Below the pieces are notes generated by a model that worked only from the letters and a program-made list of their open reading frames with translations, was not told the origin of the DNA and searched no databases. The position numbers and the translations under genes were made by a program. Source: Nostoc sp. NOS(2021) (GTDB lineage: Bacteria > Cyanobacteriota > Cyanobacteriia > Cyanobacteriales > Nostocaceae). Taken from it: DNA of 64,000 nt. The DNA lies in the NCBI RefSeq assembly GCF_017115025.1, contig NZ_JABXKM010000136.1:1-64000 (forward strand), read 5' to 3'. Shown here one piece after another: positions 1 through 8,465 of this stretch; the stretch's first letter is position 1, and every line of letters starts with the position of its first letter.

Positions 1-2414
1 TCCCCATTCCCCATTCCCAAGGCATCTATGGCATTGCTGAAAATATTCATGAATACCTGATTCATTTGGCCGGCATAGCATTCCACCAGTGGGATGTTGC
101 CATAGTCTTTGATTACCTCAATGCGGGGAAATTCAGCATTTCCTTTGAGTCGATGTTGCAAAATTAATAAGGTGCTGTCAATGCCTTCATGCAGATCAAC
201 GCGCTTGTTTTCAGCTTCATCCAAGCGAGAAAAATTGCGTAATGACAGCACTATTGAGCGGATGCGATCGGTTCCTACTTGCATTGAGTTGATGATTTTC
301 GGGAAGTCTTCTAGCAAAAAGTCAAAGTCCATTGCTTTGATCGCGGTGCTAATTTCACTATGAGGATGGGCATAGTGTAGCTGATAGAGGCGTAAAATTT
401 CTAGCAGTTGTTCGGTGTAGTCACTGGCGTGGCACAGGTTCCCGTAGATAAAGTTAACGGGGTTGTTGATTTCGTGGGCGACACCCGCCACCAACTGTCC
501 TAAGCCGGACATTTTTTCGATCTGAATCAATTTTGTCTGTGTTTCTTTGAGTTGATGTAGGGAATGCTTTAACTGGGCAGCTTGATTTCTGGATTCAGTT
601 TCGGCATTACAGGTTTGTTCGTAAAGTTGTGCTTGTTGAATAGCGATCGCAGCCTGATCTCCTAGCTGTTGCAATAAATCAATTTCTGCATTCTGCCAAT
701 CTCTGGGAGCCTCACACTCATGGGCAATTAGTAAGCCCCATAGTTCTATACCGATCTTAATCGGAACTATTAAGTTTGCTTGCACTTGCAGACTTTGCAA
801 AAACTCTCGATGACAATCACTTAAATCAGCAGTTGAAACGTTGTTAATTGCCGTTACCCTGCCCTCAAAGGATAGACGCCCATACTCATCAGGAAAGCAT
901 TCCGATGGTGCATTCAATCCCAAAACTGACTGCCAATTGCCATTAATCTCTTCCACAATCACTGATTTACTCTTCATTTGAAAAATCAGCACTCGGTCTG
1001 AATTTAGCAGGGGCCGGACTTCCCGAACGATAGATTGCAGGGTTGTCTGCAAGTCTAATGTGCGGCGAATATGCTCTGTGACTTGCTTGAGGACTTTGGC
1101 AAGCAGTAATGATTTTTCGAGTTCAGCAGTTTGCTCTTGCACTTTCAATTCTAGGTTGACATTGAGCATTTGTACCTGTTTATACATTTGATGCTGCTCA
1201 ATTGCCATTGAGAAATGCTCCGATAAGGCTTGCGCCAACAAGATTTCTTCCGGTTTCCACTCAGATGATTGCCCCTTTTTTTGCTCTCGCCAAAGCTCAA
1301 AGGAAAGCTGGGGTAACACTTGTCGCCGATTTTCTTCGCATCGTCCCGCCCACAAGACTTCTGTTTCAAATTCAGAGCGAAAAATGCTTAATACACCAAT
1401 AAATTTTTCGCGGTAATGTAAAGGAATCACCATAAGTCCGCGAATTTTAGTAGAACCGAACCCTAAAGCCAAAACTCGCAAACGTGGTTCTTTGTAGAGG
1501 TCATCGCTTGCCCAAACATTACCTGGTTTACACTCAGCCATCCAGTCTTGCCATACGAGATGCTGTTCGATAATACTGTTATCTAACTGATAGGGGAGTT
1601 TCGGCTGGTCGCCCCAGGTGTATAGTTCCCCATTCTGTTCAATGTGAAGCCTGCCACCTACTCCACCGAAGCCAGTAATAACTTCTTCTAACGCTTTCTG
1701 CAATTGGATTGTCGGTAGTTTATGTAATAGGGTGGTAACTCGGTTAATAGTAGCTTCTCGCTCTTGCTTGGCGAGGGCTTGGGTGAGTAGATTACTTTGA
1801 GCGATCGCGATCCCTACTTCGTCAATAACTTCCTGCAATACTTTTAGTTCCCACTTCAAAATCTCTCGCGGTTCACTGTGGTGAGCTACCAACAATCCCC
1901 ACAATTTAGGCTTTGCCGATTGTTCTTGGAGGTCGGAATGTAAAATTGGCATTACCAAGGAAGACTGCACGCCCATTGCCTTTAGGTATTGAATATGGCA
2001 CGAGTCTACGTGCCGATAGTAGATATTAGTTTCTAGATGTTTGCGAGATTCTATTGACTGTACAGGCGATAGCCCGATCTTCCCATTTGGCACATCCACA
2101 ATCGAACGTTGCCCCAGTAACACAAACATCTCTCTGGCGGGTTGGGGAATATCATCAACTGGGAAGTTTAACCCCAATAAGGATGGCAGACGTTGCTCAT
2201 AGATAGATTCAGCAATGACTTCACCACTACCACTAGCATTAAAGCGATACACTTTCACCCGATCTACATCCAAAAATAAACGCACTTGGCTAACGGTAGT
2301 CGTTAATATTTCTGGGAGGTCGAGCGATCGCCTGATCTCTTTGATCATCCGGTGCAGTAAACTTTCTTGGTCTAAGCTTTGCTGTAACTCATTGGGTTTA
2401 TCGGTAATTGTCAT
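1..2414 (-). CDS. GAF-domain sensor histidine kinase, 3' end outside window
   Basis: Open reading frame from an ATG at 2414 running off the left edge, so the C-terminus is missing. Reading it gives three GAF-type domains (about residues 20-190, 220-400 and 440-610), then a HisKA segment with H-box VAGVAHEINNP (His647) and the start of a GHKL ATPase domain. GAF1 has DSCHIQYLKAMGV (Cys139) and GAF3 has DCHREFLQSLQV (Cys534). A CH pair at this place binds bilins in phytochrome-class GAF domains, but many cyanobacterial GAF domains carry it without a chromophore, so light sensing is only possible. No transmembrane segment was seen, so it is probably a soluble kinase that phosphorylates an unknown partner. 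The last visible codons, after the N-box region (NAIDALGMGN), lie in a GGGAATGG-type simple repeat at the edge. Confidence 0.85.
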   Translation of the reverse strand, partial: MTITDKPNELQQSLDQESLLHRMIKEIRRSLDLPEILTTTVSQVRLFLDVDRVKVYRFNASGSGEVIAESIYEQRLPSLLGLNFPVDDIPQPAREMFVLLGQRSIVDVPNGKIGLSPVQSIESRKHLETNIYYRHVDSCHIQYLKAMGVQSSLVMPILHSDLQEQSAKPKLWGLLVAHHSEPREILKWELKVLQEVIDEVGIAIAQSNLLTQALAKQEREATINRVTTLLHKLPTIQLQKALEEVITGFGGVGGRLHIEQNGELYTWGDQPKLPYQLDNSIIEQHLVWQDWMAECKPGNVWASDDLYKEPRLRVLALGFGSTKIRGLMVIPLHYREKFIGVLSIFRSEFETEVLWAGRCEENRRQVLPQLSFELWREQKKGQSSEWKPEEILLAQALSEHFSMAIEQHQMYKQVQMLNVNLELKVQEQTAELEKSLLLAKVLKQVTEHIRRTLDLQTTLQSIVREVRPLLNSDRVLIFQMKSKSVIVEEINGNWQSVLGLNAPSECFPDEYGRLSFEGRVTAINNVSTADLSDCHREFLQSLQVQANLIVPIKIGIELWGLLIAHECEAPRDWQNAEIDLLQQLGDQAAIAIQQAQLYEQTCNAETESRNQAAQLKHSLHQLKETQTKLIQIEKMSGLGQLVAGVAHEINNPVNFIYGNLCHASDYTEQLLEILRLYQLHYAHPHSEISTAIKAMDFDFLLEDFPKIINSMQVGTDRIRSIVLSLRNFSRLDEAENKRVDLHEGIDSTLLILQHRLKGNAEFPRIEVIKDYGNIPLVECYAGQMNQVFMNIFSNAIDALGMGNG

Positions 2415-2978
2415 TGTTTATATACAGTATGACTGAAGTCTAATTTTTTTTATAATTGTCCCTGATCGGAATTTTCAACTTACAATACTTTGATTTTCAT
2501 CCCATTTCACAAAATTGCTGGCTGCTACAAATGCGTTGCTAGTGGCGTACATCTGTGGCAAATTTTTTGTGCAAATATTTTTGGAAATGGATCAGAGGAT
2601 ATTTGAGAAGTATCAGATATTTGCTTGATCTCCGTAGCTTGAAAAAATTGATTTAAGAGAATCTAAAACGCTTTGATAGCTAGATCACCAAATAGTTTCA
2701 AAACATCCTCTCAAGTTTAAAGTTGAGAAAATATTAATCCTAGACACCTATTAATTTTATATTCTCAATCATCAAACTATTTCAGTGATATCACTCAACT
2801 AATTTCTTCATAATTGCTTTAAACTAAAAATATTTTTGCCCATGAATTCAATTAATTAAGATTTTTTCAAAAAAATAACTAAATGATTGGCAACTTTTTC
2901 CAATATTTCTGGCTGGGGAATTTTACTATTCCCCGTGTAATTGCTGATTTTATGTTGAATGTAACTATTTTGATGAAA
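2415..2978. other. AT-rich intergenic region
   Basis: About 560 bases upstream of the GAF kinase and downstream of the NADAR gene. No ORF of credible length or composition, no tRNA-like fold and no strong palindrome was seen. It must hold the kinase promoter, but I cannot place it. Confidence 0.5.
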
Positions 2979-3452
2979 CTATTCGTAAATTACCGTTAAA
3001 GATCGTAAATTACGGATTTCTTCACGCACACTCATGAGAGTTTTACCGAGATGGTTTTGACCGGCTTGATTAGCACCACAGCCCCAAAAAGAATCGGTTG
3101 GCGAGTTTTCAACCAAAATATCATCGCCTGTCTTCAAGAGAACTTCTCTAATATCAGCATGAGTGAGAAACTTTTTGAGTACAGCTTCTCGCATAATTTG
3201 AGTTTTGACCAAATCCCAGTCTCGACGGAGTTGGCGATCGCTACATCTTCCCAAAGCGGCAGCTTCTTCTGGGGAGGCGGCGGCATGGATGAGGGGTATC
3301 ATTGTTGCCGCATCTGTGCTACCAACAAATTTGTGCGCTTGATAATAATGCTCAACCGTTGGCCAGTAAGTACCCTGAATGTGGATTCCGTGGGGAGAAA
3401 AGTTAGAAAAACAGCCATAAGGCTGCCAAACCTTATAAAAGTAAATGGTCAT
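2979..3452 (-). CDS. NADAR (YbiA/DUF1768) family protein, probable N-glycosidase
   Basis: 157 residues, full length for the family. Visible family motifs are GCFSNFSPHG near residue 15, WPTVEHYYQAHKF near residue 30 (with the conserved Glu) and SFWGCG near residue 122. Characterised relatives: YbiA-type proteins cleave the N-glycosidic bond of early riboflavin intermediates, and other NADAR proteins remove ADP-ribose from modified guanine or process NAD-derived metabolites. The exact substrate cannot be read from this sequence. It stands alone, with no riboflavin gene, DarT or sirtuin next to it. The opposite-strand ORF over the same bases is a shadow. Family assignment is firm; the substrate is open. 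Confidence 0.85.
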   Translation of the reverse strand: MTIYFYKVWQPYGCFSNFSPHGIHIQGTYWPTVEHYYQAHKFVGSTDAATMIPLIHAAASPEEAAALGRCSDRQLRRDWDLVKTQIMREAVLKKFLTHADIREVLLKTGDDILVENSPTDSFWGCGANQAGQNHLGKTLMSVREEIRNLRSLTVIYE

Positions 3453-3671
3453 TTGAAAATTGCTCTTTTATATATCAATTTCAGGGTAGCTGAAAGTTTT
3501 AGATTTCAAAACCCTTCATTTGTCTACAACGACCTACGCCTACGCGCTCCGTTTTCTTCACTTCCCTGTTCCCGCCCCGAAAGTTATTAAACAGATTGTC
3601 TCTCGGTTCATGTAACTGAGGATTCTTTCCAAGGACTTATAAAAATTCTCACACTTCTATCGAGCGATCGC

Positions 3672-5369
3672 TCAATTCTGTAACTTCATCGGTAAAGTCA
3701 GGGTGAACGCTGTTTGACCAAAAGATGTTGAGTCAAGGGTGAGGTCGCCATGATGTGCCCTGGCAATTTCACGGGCTAGGCTGAGTCCTAGTCCGATTCC
3801 TTCGATCTTGCGGGTTCGCGCAGGATCACCGCGATAGAAGCGGTCAAAAATGCGATCGCCGTAGGCATCGCTCACAGGAATATCTTGGGATGCATTGGCA
3901 ATGGTGACGTGGAGAGTTGTTTGAGTTTGATGAGCGCGAATCTGTATCCAGCCGTTGGCGAGATTATATTTGATGGCATTACTAAACAGGTTTTGCAAAA
4001 CTTGAATCAGAAGATCGCGATCGCCCTGTAAGCGCAGCCCATCAGTGAAGTCGGTTTGCACACTCAACTGAGGAGCCAGCATTTCCACATCTTCTAACAT
4101 CTCCATGAGCAACTCAGACATATCCACCTCAACCAGATACAAGCTCATTTTTCCCGCATCTGCTAGAGATAGCAACAAGAGTTTTCGCATAATTCCACTC
4201 AGGCGGCGCACCTCATCCAACAGGTTGCTTAAGCGCTGTTGCACTTCACTTCCGGGATCAACCTGTTGCAATGTTCGTTCTAGTTCGCCTTGCAAAATAG
4301 TCAGTGGGGTTTTCAGTTCATGAGCGGCGTCACCACTAAAGCGGGAAGCCTGGGTAAAACTGCGTTCCAAGCGTTCCAGCATTTGGTTAAACACCTGAAT
4401 CAGTTCGACAAATTCCACATCAGTTGTCCCAATCGGAATCCGCTGATCTAGCCCTTTGACAGTCACCTGTTGAATAACGCCCGTTAATTGACGGATGGGA
4501 CGCAAAGCACCACCAGAAACCAACCATGCTCCGACTGCAACCAGCAGGAGCGCTCCCGGAATTGAAACCAGGAAGATATTGCGAATGGTAGCCATCTCTT
4601 GATTGACAGCTTGCAGGCTAACGGCAATGGCAACCTGAAGATTGGGAAATTTAGCTGCCCCAATCCGCCAGGCTGCTGTTGCCGTCTGCTCAGTGATAAA
4701 TTGAGGTGAGCGGGGATGAAGAAAGGGCGGCCGCTGGAAGGATGGATTTGTATTGGAAGGTAAAGGTGGCTGACTTTTCACGTTATCTGGAAAACCTAAC
4801 CCCCCAGCCCCCTTCCCTGCAAGGGAAGGGGGAGAATTCAAAGCCTCTCTCCTAAAAGGAGAGAGGTTTTCCAGATCCCGTGAAAAATCAGGTAAAGGTG
4901 GCGGTGGCAGAGGTGCCAACTGGAGACGCCCAACCAGCAGACGATTCACCTCAAGATCGAGGGAGTTGGATTGATAAAGTATGTTGCTGTTTGCGTCAAG
5001 CACCAGCAGGACGACGGGGGTTTTTGTATTGGTTCCGAAGGCATAGGATAATGAATCTTCGTAAAACTGCCATTGCGAGCGATCGCGTGAGCGCAAAGAA
5101 CTGCCGTGCATAGAATTGTCTGAGGGTCGGCTTCCTTTGCTCAGAACTTCTCTTCTCAGAGACGCTGCGCGAACCGGAGGTTCCCCCCGTGGAGGCAAGT
5201 TCGGAGTTGCCCGCATTAAGTTATTTAACAGTTCTGCATCAAGACGGCTAATCTTAGCATTGTAAATCTGAAACCAGGAAACTGCGCCAAATCCGACTAA
5301 TGCGCTTCCAGCTAGAGACGCAGACAACAGGGCAATGCGGAGTCGAAATGAAGGGAGTTTCATCAGCAA
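3672..5369 (-). CDS. Membrane sensor histidine kinase with repeat-derived inserts
   Basis: 565 residues. TM1 at about 10-32, an extracytoplasmic region to about 265, TM2 at about 268-290 (IFLVSIPGALLLVAVGAWLV), HAMP, HisKA with DAAHELKTPLT (His350), and a HATPase domain with N, G1 and G2 boxes (NLFSNAIKY, GIGLGLSLA). Its start overlaps the end of the upstream response regulator by 7 bases, so the two are co-translated and form a cognate pair resembling the RppA/RppB, NrsR/NrsS and CopR/CopS groups of cyanobacteria, which sense redox state or metals. The sensor domain is Pro-rich and odd: residues about 162-199 are encoded by a palindromic interspersed repeat, and residues about 58-80 by another repeat-like stretch. 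Kinase function is clear; the signal is unknown. Confidence 0.9.
   Translation of the reverse strand: MLMKLPSFRLRIALLSASLAGSALVGFGAVSWFQIYNAKISRLDAELLNNLMRATPNLPPRGEPPVRAASLRREVLSKGSRPSDNSMHGSSLRSRDRSQWQFYEDSLSYAFGTNTKTPVVLLVLDANSNILYQSNSLDLEVNRLLVGRLQLAPLPPPPLPDFSRDLENLSPFRREALNSPPSLAGKGAGGLGFPDNVKSQPPLPSNTNPSFQRPPFLHPRSPQFITEQTATAAWRIGAAKFPNLQVAIAVSLQAVNQEMATIRNIFLVSIPGALLLVAVGAWLVSGGALRPIRQLTGVIQQVTVKGLDQRIPIGTTDVEFVELIQVFNQMLERLERSFTQASRFSGDAAHELKTPLTILQGELERTLQQVDPGSEVQQRLSNLLDEVRRLSGIMRKLLLLSLADAGKMSLYLVEVDMSELLMEMLEDVEMLAPQLSVQTDFTDGLRLQGDRDLLIQVLQNLFSNAIKYNLANGWIQIRAHQTQTTLHVTIANASQDIPVSDAYGDRIFDRFYRGDPARTRKIEGIGLGLSLAREIARAHHGDLTLDSTSFGQTAFTLTLPMKLQN
4758..4902. repeat. MITE-like palindromic repeat inserted in frame in the kinase gene
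   Basis: Imperfect 23-base inverted repeats (4775-4797 and 4864-4886, 21 of 23 matching) enclose the C-rich core common in Nostoc genomes (CCCCCTTCCCT...AGGGAAGGGGG). The same core type occurs near 13.5, 18.1, 26.8, 50.6 and 59.9 kb. A 13-base direct repeat (AGGTAAAGGTGGC) lies at 4758-4770 and again at 4890-4902. Element plus one direct repeat is 132 bases, or 44 codons, so the reading frame is kept. Confidence 0.75.
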
Positions 5370-6070
5370 GGGTCTGGCTTGCGAAACCGGTATCCAACCC
5401 CTCGAATGCTTTCAATCCAGACTGCTTCATCAATGGGGTCTATCTTTTTACGAATTCGCTGGATACAAACATCCACGACGTTGGTGTTGGGGTTAAAATC
5501 GTAGCCCCAAACGTGTTCCAGGATTTGGGTACGGGTGAAAACCCGTCCGGGAGAGCGCATGAGATACTCCAGAAGATTAAACTCGCGGCTGGTGAGTTCT
5601 ATCGCCTGGTGATTGCAAGTGACTTCCCTGGTGATGCGATCGAGTTTGATCGGCCCAACGCCAAGCAGATTTTGGCGTAGGCGTAGCCCGTCGTAGACAT
5701 CGCTCACACTCCGACGCACAACCGCATGGATTCGAGCTGCTAACTCTTCCACAAAAAATGGTTTAGCGATATAGTCATCGGCTCCCAAATTCAGCCCTTC
5801 CAAGCGATCGTCTAGTTCATTCCGAGCCGTCAACAAAATCACCGGAGCATTCCGACCTTGCCGCCGCAATAGTTTCAGTATCGATAGTCCATCCTTTCCC
5901 GGCAGCATAATGTCGAGTACAATCACATCATATTCGTTGTCTAATGCCCGCAAATATCCTTCATCACCGTTATCGCAGTAGTCTACAACAAATCCCTGCT
6001 CCTTGAGTCCAGCCCGGACAAAGTTAGCAATTTTCGCTTCATCTTCGACAAACAAAACGTTCACAAGCAT
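5363..6070 (-). CDS. OmpR-family response regulator
   Basis: 235 residues. Receiver domain at residues 3-118 with the acidic pair (EDE), phospho-acceptor Asp in VLDIMLPGKDG, LLTAR switch Thr and DYIAKPF Lys, followed by a winged-helix DNA-binding domain at about 140-230 (LTSREFNLLEYL, RVFTRTQILEHVWG, VDVCIQRIRKKID, GVGYRF). The ATG at 6070 is well placed. Its 3' end overlaps the kinase start, so it is the first gene of a regulator-kinase operon. It resembles the RppA/NrsR/CopR group by sequence; targets are unknown. The linker (residues about 123-134) is encoded by a 34-base interspersed repeat that recurs exactly at 37988-38021 outside genes. Confidence 0.92.
   Translation of the reverse strand: MLVNVLFVEDEAKIANFVRAGLKEQGFVVDYCDNGDEGYLRALDNEYDVIVLDIMLPGKDGLSILKLLRRQGRNAPVILLTARNELDDRLEGLNLGADDYIAKPFFVEELAARIHAVVRRSVSDVYDGLRLRQNLLGVGPIKLDRITREVTCNHQAIELTSREFNLLEYLMRSPGRVFTRTQILEHVWGYDFNPNTNVVDVCIQRIRKKIDPIDEAVWIESIRGVGYRFRKPDPC
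5671..5704. repeat. 34-base interspersed repeat used as coding linker
   Basis: Identical over 34 bases to 37988-38021, which is intergenic. It starts TTTGGCGTAGGCGTAGCC and ends GACATCGCT. Here it encodes part of the response-regulator linker without shifting the frame. Confidence 0.8.
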
Positions 6071-6279
6071 TTATGACTTCACATATTGTTCCATTCTAAA
6101 TTCATCGAAGAAGGGAATAGGGAACAGGGAACAGTTTTTCCTATTTCCTGTTCTTTATCCGGGAGTAAGAGACCCCCACTTCTTTTTGTGGCATGTTTCA
6201 GGTGGGATATAAATCCCCCTTTCTGTTACCCCCCTGTTAAGAGTTGCCCGTTAAGAGTTCCCTCTTTAATATTTTTTGT

Positions 6280-6490
6280 TCAAATTACAAAACTGTAATT
6301 TAGAAGATAGGCAAGCTGTAATTTTGAGGTGGCTCAATTAGAAATATGAACACCCTACCTTTTGAAGGTTAATTTTTATGAATATTCGTCGAGTGTTAGC
6401 CGTAGCAGCAATTCCTTTTGTGATTGGTACATTCGGTTTCATTGCACCCAATCAGGCAAATGCCGCTAATCCATCTCATCGGAACGCACA
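6280..6490 (+). repeat. Direct repeat copy 1 (promoter, leader and signal peptide)
   Basis: The stretch starting TCAAATTACAAAACTG at 6280 is repeated starting at 6707. It covers the untranslated leader, start codon and signal-peptide codons of two neighbouring secreted-protein genes. The copies differ by scattered substitutions and small indels. Confidence 0.75.
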
Positions 6491-6551
6491 GATTTCACAA
6501 CAACCCAATAGACTGCAAATATCTGATCAAAACCACAGGTCAGGCATTTAA
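6378..6551 (+). pseudogene. Truncated copy of the downstream small secreted protein
   Basis: ATG at 6378 and stop TAA at 6549, 57 residues. The first 30 or so residues (MNIRRVLAVAAIPFVIGTFG..., ending NANAAN-like) match the signal peptide of the gene at 6796, including the ANA/AAN cleavage region. The remainder (about 25 residues, Gln/Asn-rich) ends before any of the PPRPDF repeats found in the longer copy. Upstream sequence is also duplicated. I read it as a tandem duplicate that lost its body, though a short secreted peptide could still be made. Confidence 0.6.
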
Positions 6552-6683
6552 AACACCATCTAAATCAGAAAAAGCGTTCTCACCAACATCCCCAACCGCA
6601 TAATCAGGGCGCGGTTCAAAACCGATTAGAACACAATAATCGTTAATTGAAGCACCCTTGTATTTCGCCTCGCCCTCAGCCAT
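6540..6683 (-). CDS. Short hypothetical ORF between the duplicate copies
   Basis: 47 residues from an ATG at 6683 (MAEGEAKYKG...; ending SDLDGVLNA). The composition looks protein-like rather than random, and the sequence fills the place where the first secreted-protein copy lost its body. No family recognised. It may be a fragment of a gene brought in by a rearrangement. An in-frame start further upstream at 6749 would run through duplicated non-coding leader and is unlikely. Confidence 0.25.
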   Translation of the reverse strand: MAEGEAKYKGASINDYCVLIGFEPRPDYAVGDVGENAFSDLDGVLNA

Positions 6684-6706
6684 GATATTGCCAGAGGATT
6701 CCCGAC

Positions 6707-6910
6707 TCAAATTACAAAACTGTAATTTAGAAACAGGGCAAGCTGTCATTTTGAGATGACTTAATTAGAAATATAAACTTTTGGAGATTTTAATGATGAA
6801 TATTCGTCGAGTACTAGTCGTGACAGCGATTCCGGTTCTGGTTGGCACATTTGGTTTTATTTCACTCAATCAAGCAAATGCCGCTAATCAATTCGATCAA
6901 ATTGCACAGG
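6707..6910 (+). repeat. Direct repeat copy 2 (promoter, leader and signal peptide)
   Basis: Second copy of the segment at 6280-6490, offset by about 420-427 bases. It carries the start region of the intact secreted-protein gene. Confidence 0.75.
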
Positions 6911-7329
6911 CGCAACTACCGCCCAACCAACCACAGGGAGGACAGCCGCGACCCCCTCGACCTGATTTTGCAGCAGCGGCGGCAAAGTTAGGAGTTACAG
7001 AAGCACAGTTAAAGGCGGCGTTGGGAGTCCCTGCCAATTTTCCAAATTCAGGCGATCGCAATCAGCGTCCACCCAGACCTGATTTTAAGGCCGCGGCGGC
7101 AAAGTTAGGAGTTACAGAAGCACAGTTAAAGGCGGCGTTAGGAGTCCCTGCCAATCCTCCAAATTCAGGCGATCGCAATCAGCGTCCACCCAGACCTGAT
7201 TTTAAAGCCGCTGCGGCAAAGCTGGGTGTCACTGAACAACAGTTGATCGACGCACTAGGTATTCCACCTCATCCTCCAGGCGGTGGCGGAGCCTCTCCTC
7301 AGGAAAATCCCCCTAATCCACCACAATAG
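6796..7329 (+). CDS. Small secreted protein with three 39-residue repeats
   Basis: 177 residues from the ATG at 6796, chosen because the upstream duplicate starts at the same MNIRRVL. A second ATG at 6793 directly precedes it, and a GGAG lies at 6783. The signal peptide is residues 1 to about 30 (ending NANAA-type). From residue 53 there are three tandem 39-residue units that start PPRPDF and contain AAAAKLGVTEAQLKAALGV, a predicted two-helix motif, joined by Pro/Asn/Gly linkers with GDRNQR. The C-terminus is Pro/Gly-rich. The product is probably exported; function unknown. Units 1 and 2 are nearly identical at DNA level, so the expansion is recent. Confidence 0.75.
   Translation: MNIRRVLVVTAIPVLVGTFGFISLNQANAANQFDQIAQAQLPPNQPQGGQPRPPRPDFAAAAAKLGVTEAQLKAALGVPANFPNSGDRNQRPPRPDFKAAAAKLGVTEAQLKAALGVPANPPNSGDRNQRPPRPDFKAAAAKLGVTEQQLIDALGIPPHPPGGGGASPQENPPNPPQ
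6952..7275 (+). repeat. 117-base tandem coding repeats
   Basis: Units begin at 6952, 7069 and 7186. Units 1 and 2 are nearly identical, and unit 3 diverges at its end (EQQLIDALGIPP). HIP1-like GGCGATCGC occurs at the same place in the linker of units 1 and 2. Confidence 0.85.
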
Positions 7330-7476
7330 CTCAACATTATCTAGATCAAGGAAAAAATAATCGTAGTAGCGTGGCAAGTTTAAAATAATGCATTACTTTA
7401 ACTGTGCCACGCCAGTCGCCTAACGCACCTTTTCCGGTATATTAGTGCCTTAAGTTTGCCTGCACCCTTCTATACT

Positions 7477-7591
7477 TAGGGATTTACAAATAAAAAAATA
7501 CTCAACTACTTCTTCTGGGGTGGGCGTAGCCAAAGGCGGGCAAGATGCCCACCCCACAACATTGAATAATTTATTTGTTAGAAATCCCTTA
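7477..7591. repeat. MITE-like element with terminal inverted repeats
   Basis: Ends read TTAGGGATTT... and ...AAATCCCTTA with a shared AAATAAA motif inside. An inner stem pairs GGGGTGGGC (7517-7525) with GCCCACCCC (7547-7555). No coding content. The region 7330-7685 holds no gene otherwise. Confidence 0.6.
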
Positions 7592-7685
7592 GAAGACTGG
7601 CAGATTATTTAATCCACGTTCCTTCGTGATTAGAACTCCTCAGAAAGTATTTAATATCACCTTCACAAAGCATGGTGGACACAGC

Positions 7686-8465
7686 ATGAAAAAAGATGAT
7701 TGTCAAATAAGTCATATTCTGAGTCGGAGAAAGGCACTTGCTATATTTAGGGCAGCCGGAGCTGCAATACTTGTAGTTGGATGCATACCTAGAAAGGCCA
7801 GATCCACACAGGCGGAATCGAGTGTAGCCGTCCCAGCATCATCTTTAGCCAACTCTGGTACATTACCTGCGTGTGTGGTGACTCCAGAGCAGACCGAAGG
7901 GCCCTATTTCGTAGACGAAAAGCTCAACCGCTCCGACATCCGCTCCGATCCGGCGGCCGGTTCAATGAAAGACGGCGTAGCACTCCAATTGACACTGCGG
8001 GTTTCTCAGGTCGGTAGTACTGGGTGTACGCCACGCGCAGGTGCGATCGTAGATATTTGGCACTGTGATGCGCTAGGCATTTATTCGGATGTGGCAGACC
8101 CAGGTTTTAGTACCGTTGGCAAAAAGTTCCTGCGCGGCTATCAAGTGACGGACGCGAATGGAACCGTCCAGTTCACAACTATTTATCCTGGTTGGTACCA
8201 AGGCAGAACCGTTCATATCCACTTTAAGGTTCGCACAGATACGCCATCAACGCAGAGTTATGAGTTTACGTCACAGCTATACTTTGATGACTCGATCACA
8301 GATCAAGTACACACCCAGACACCATACGCCAGCAAGGGACAACGCAAGTTGAAGAACGCTGGAGACGGAATTTTTCAAGATGGTGGCGACCAAATGTTGC
8401 TCAAGCTCACCAAAACAAGCCTTGGTTACGCAGCAACCTTTGATATTGGGCTTCAAATGGCTTAA
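7686..8465 (+). CDS. Intradiol ring-cleavage dioxygenase-like lipoprotein
   Basis: 259 residues from the ATG at 7686, which puts a twin-Arg-like SRRKAL and a lipobox LVVGC at the N-terminus. A GTG at 7626 would bury them. The body has the dioxygenase fold signatures TPEQTEGPYF, VDIWHCDALGIYSD and GWYQGRTVHIHFKV. The two Tyr and two His that bind non-haem Fe(III) in protocatechuate 3,4-dioxygenase-type enzymes are all in place. Family members open catechol rings between the hydroxyls. This exported single-subunit type is common in bacteria and its natural substrate is mostly unknown. No beta-ketoadipate genes are nearby. Confidence 0.85.
   Translation: MKKDDCQISHILSRRKALAIFRAAGAAILVVGCIPRKARSTQAESSVAVPASSLANSGTLPACVVTPEQTEGPYFVDEKLNRSDIRSDPAAGSMKDGVALQLTLRVSQVGSTGCTPRAGAIVDIWHCDALGIYSDVADPGFSTVGKKFLRGYQVTDANGTVQFTTIYPGWYQGRTVHIHFKVRTDTPSTQSYEFTSQLYFDDSITDQVHTQTPYASKGQRKLKNAGDGIFQDGGDQMLLKLTKTSLGYAATFDIGLQMA

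Noticed and set aside
3051-3590. 179-codon plus-strand ORF
   Set aside because: Antisense to the well-supported NADAR gene; its sequence mirrors that gene and has no family features.
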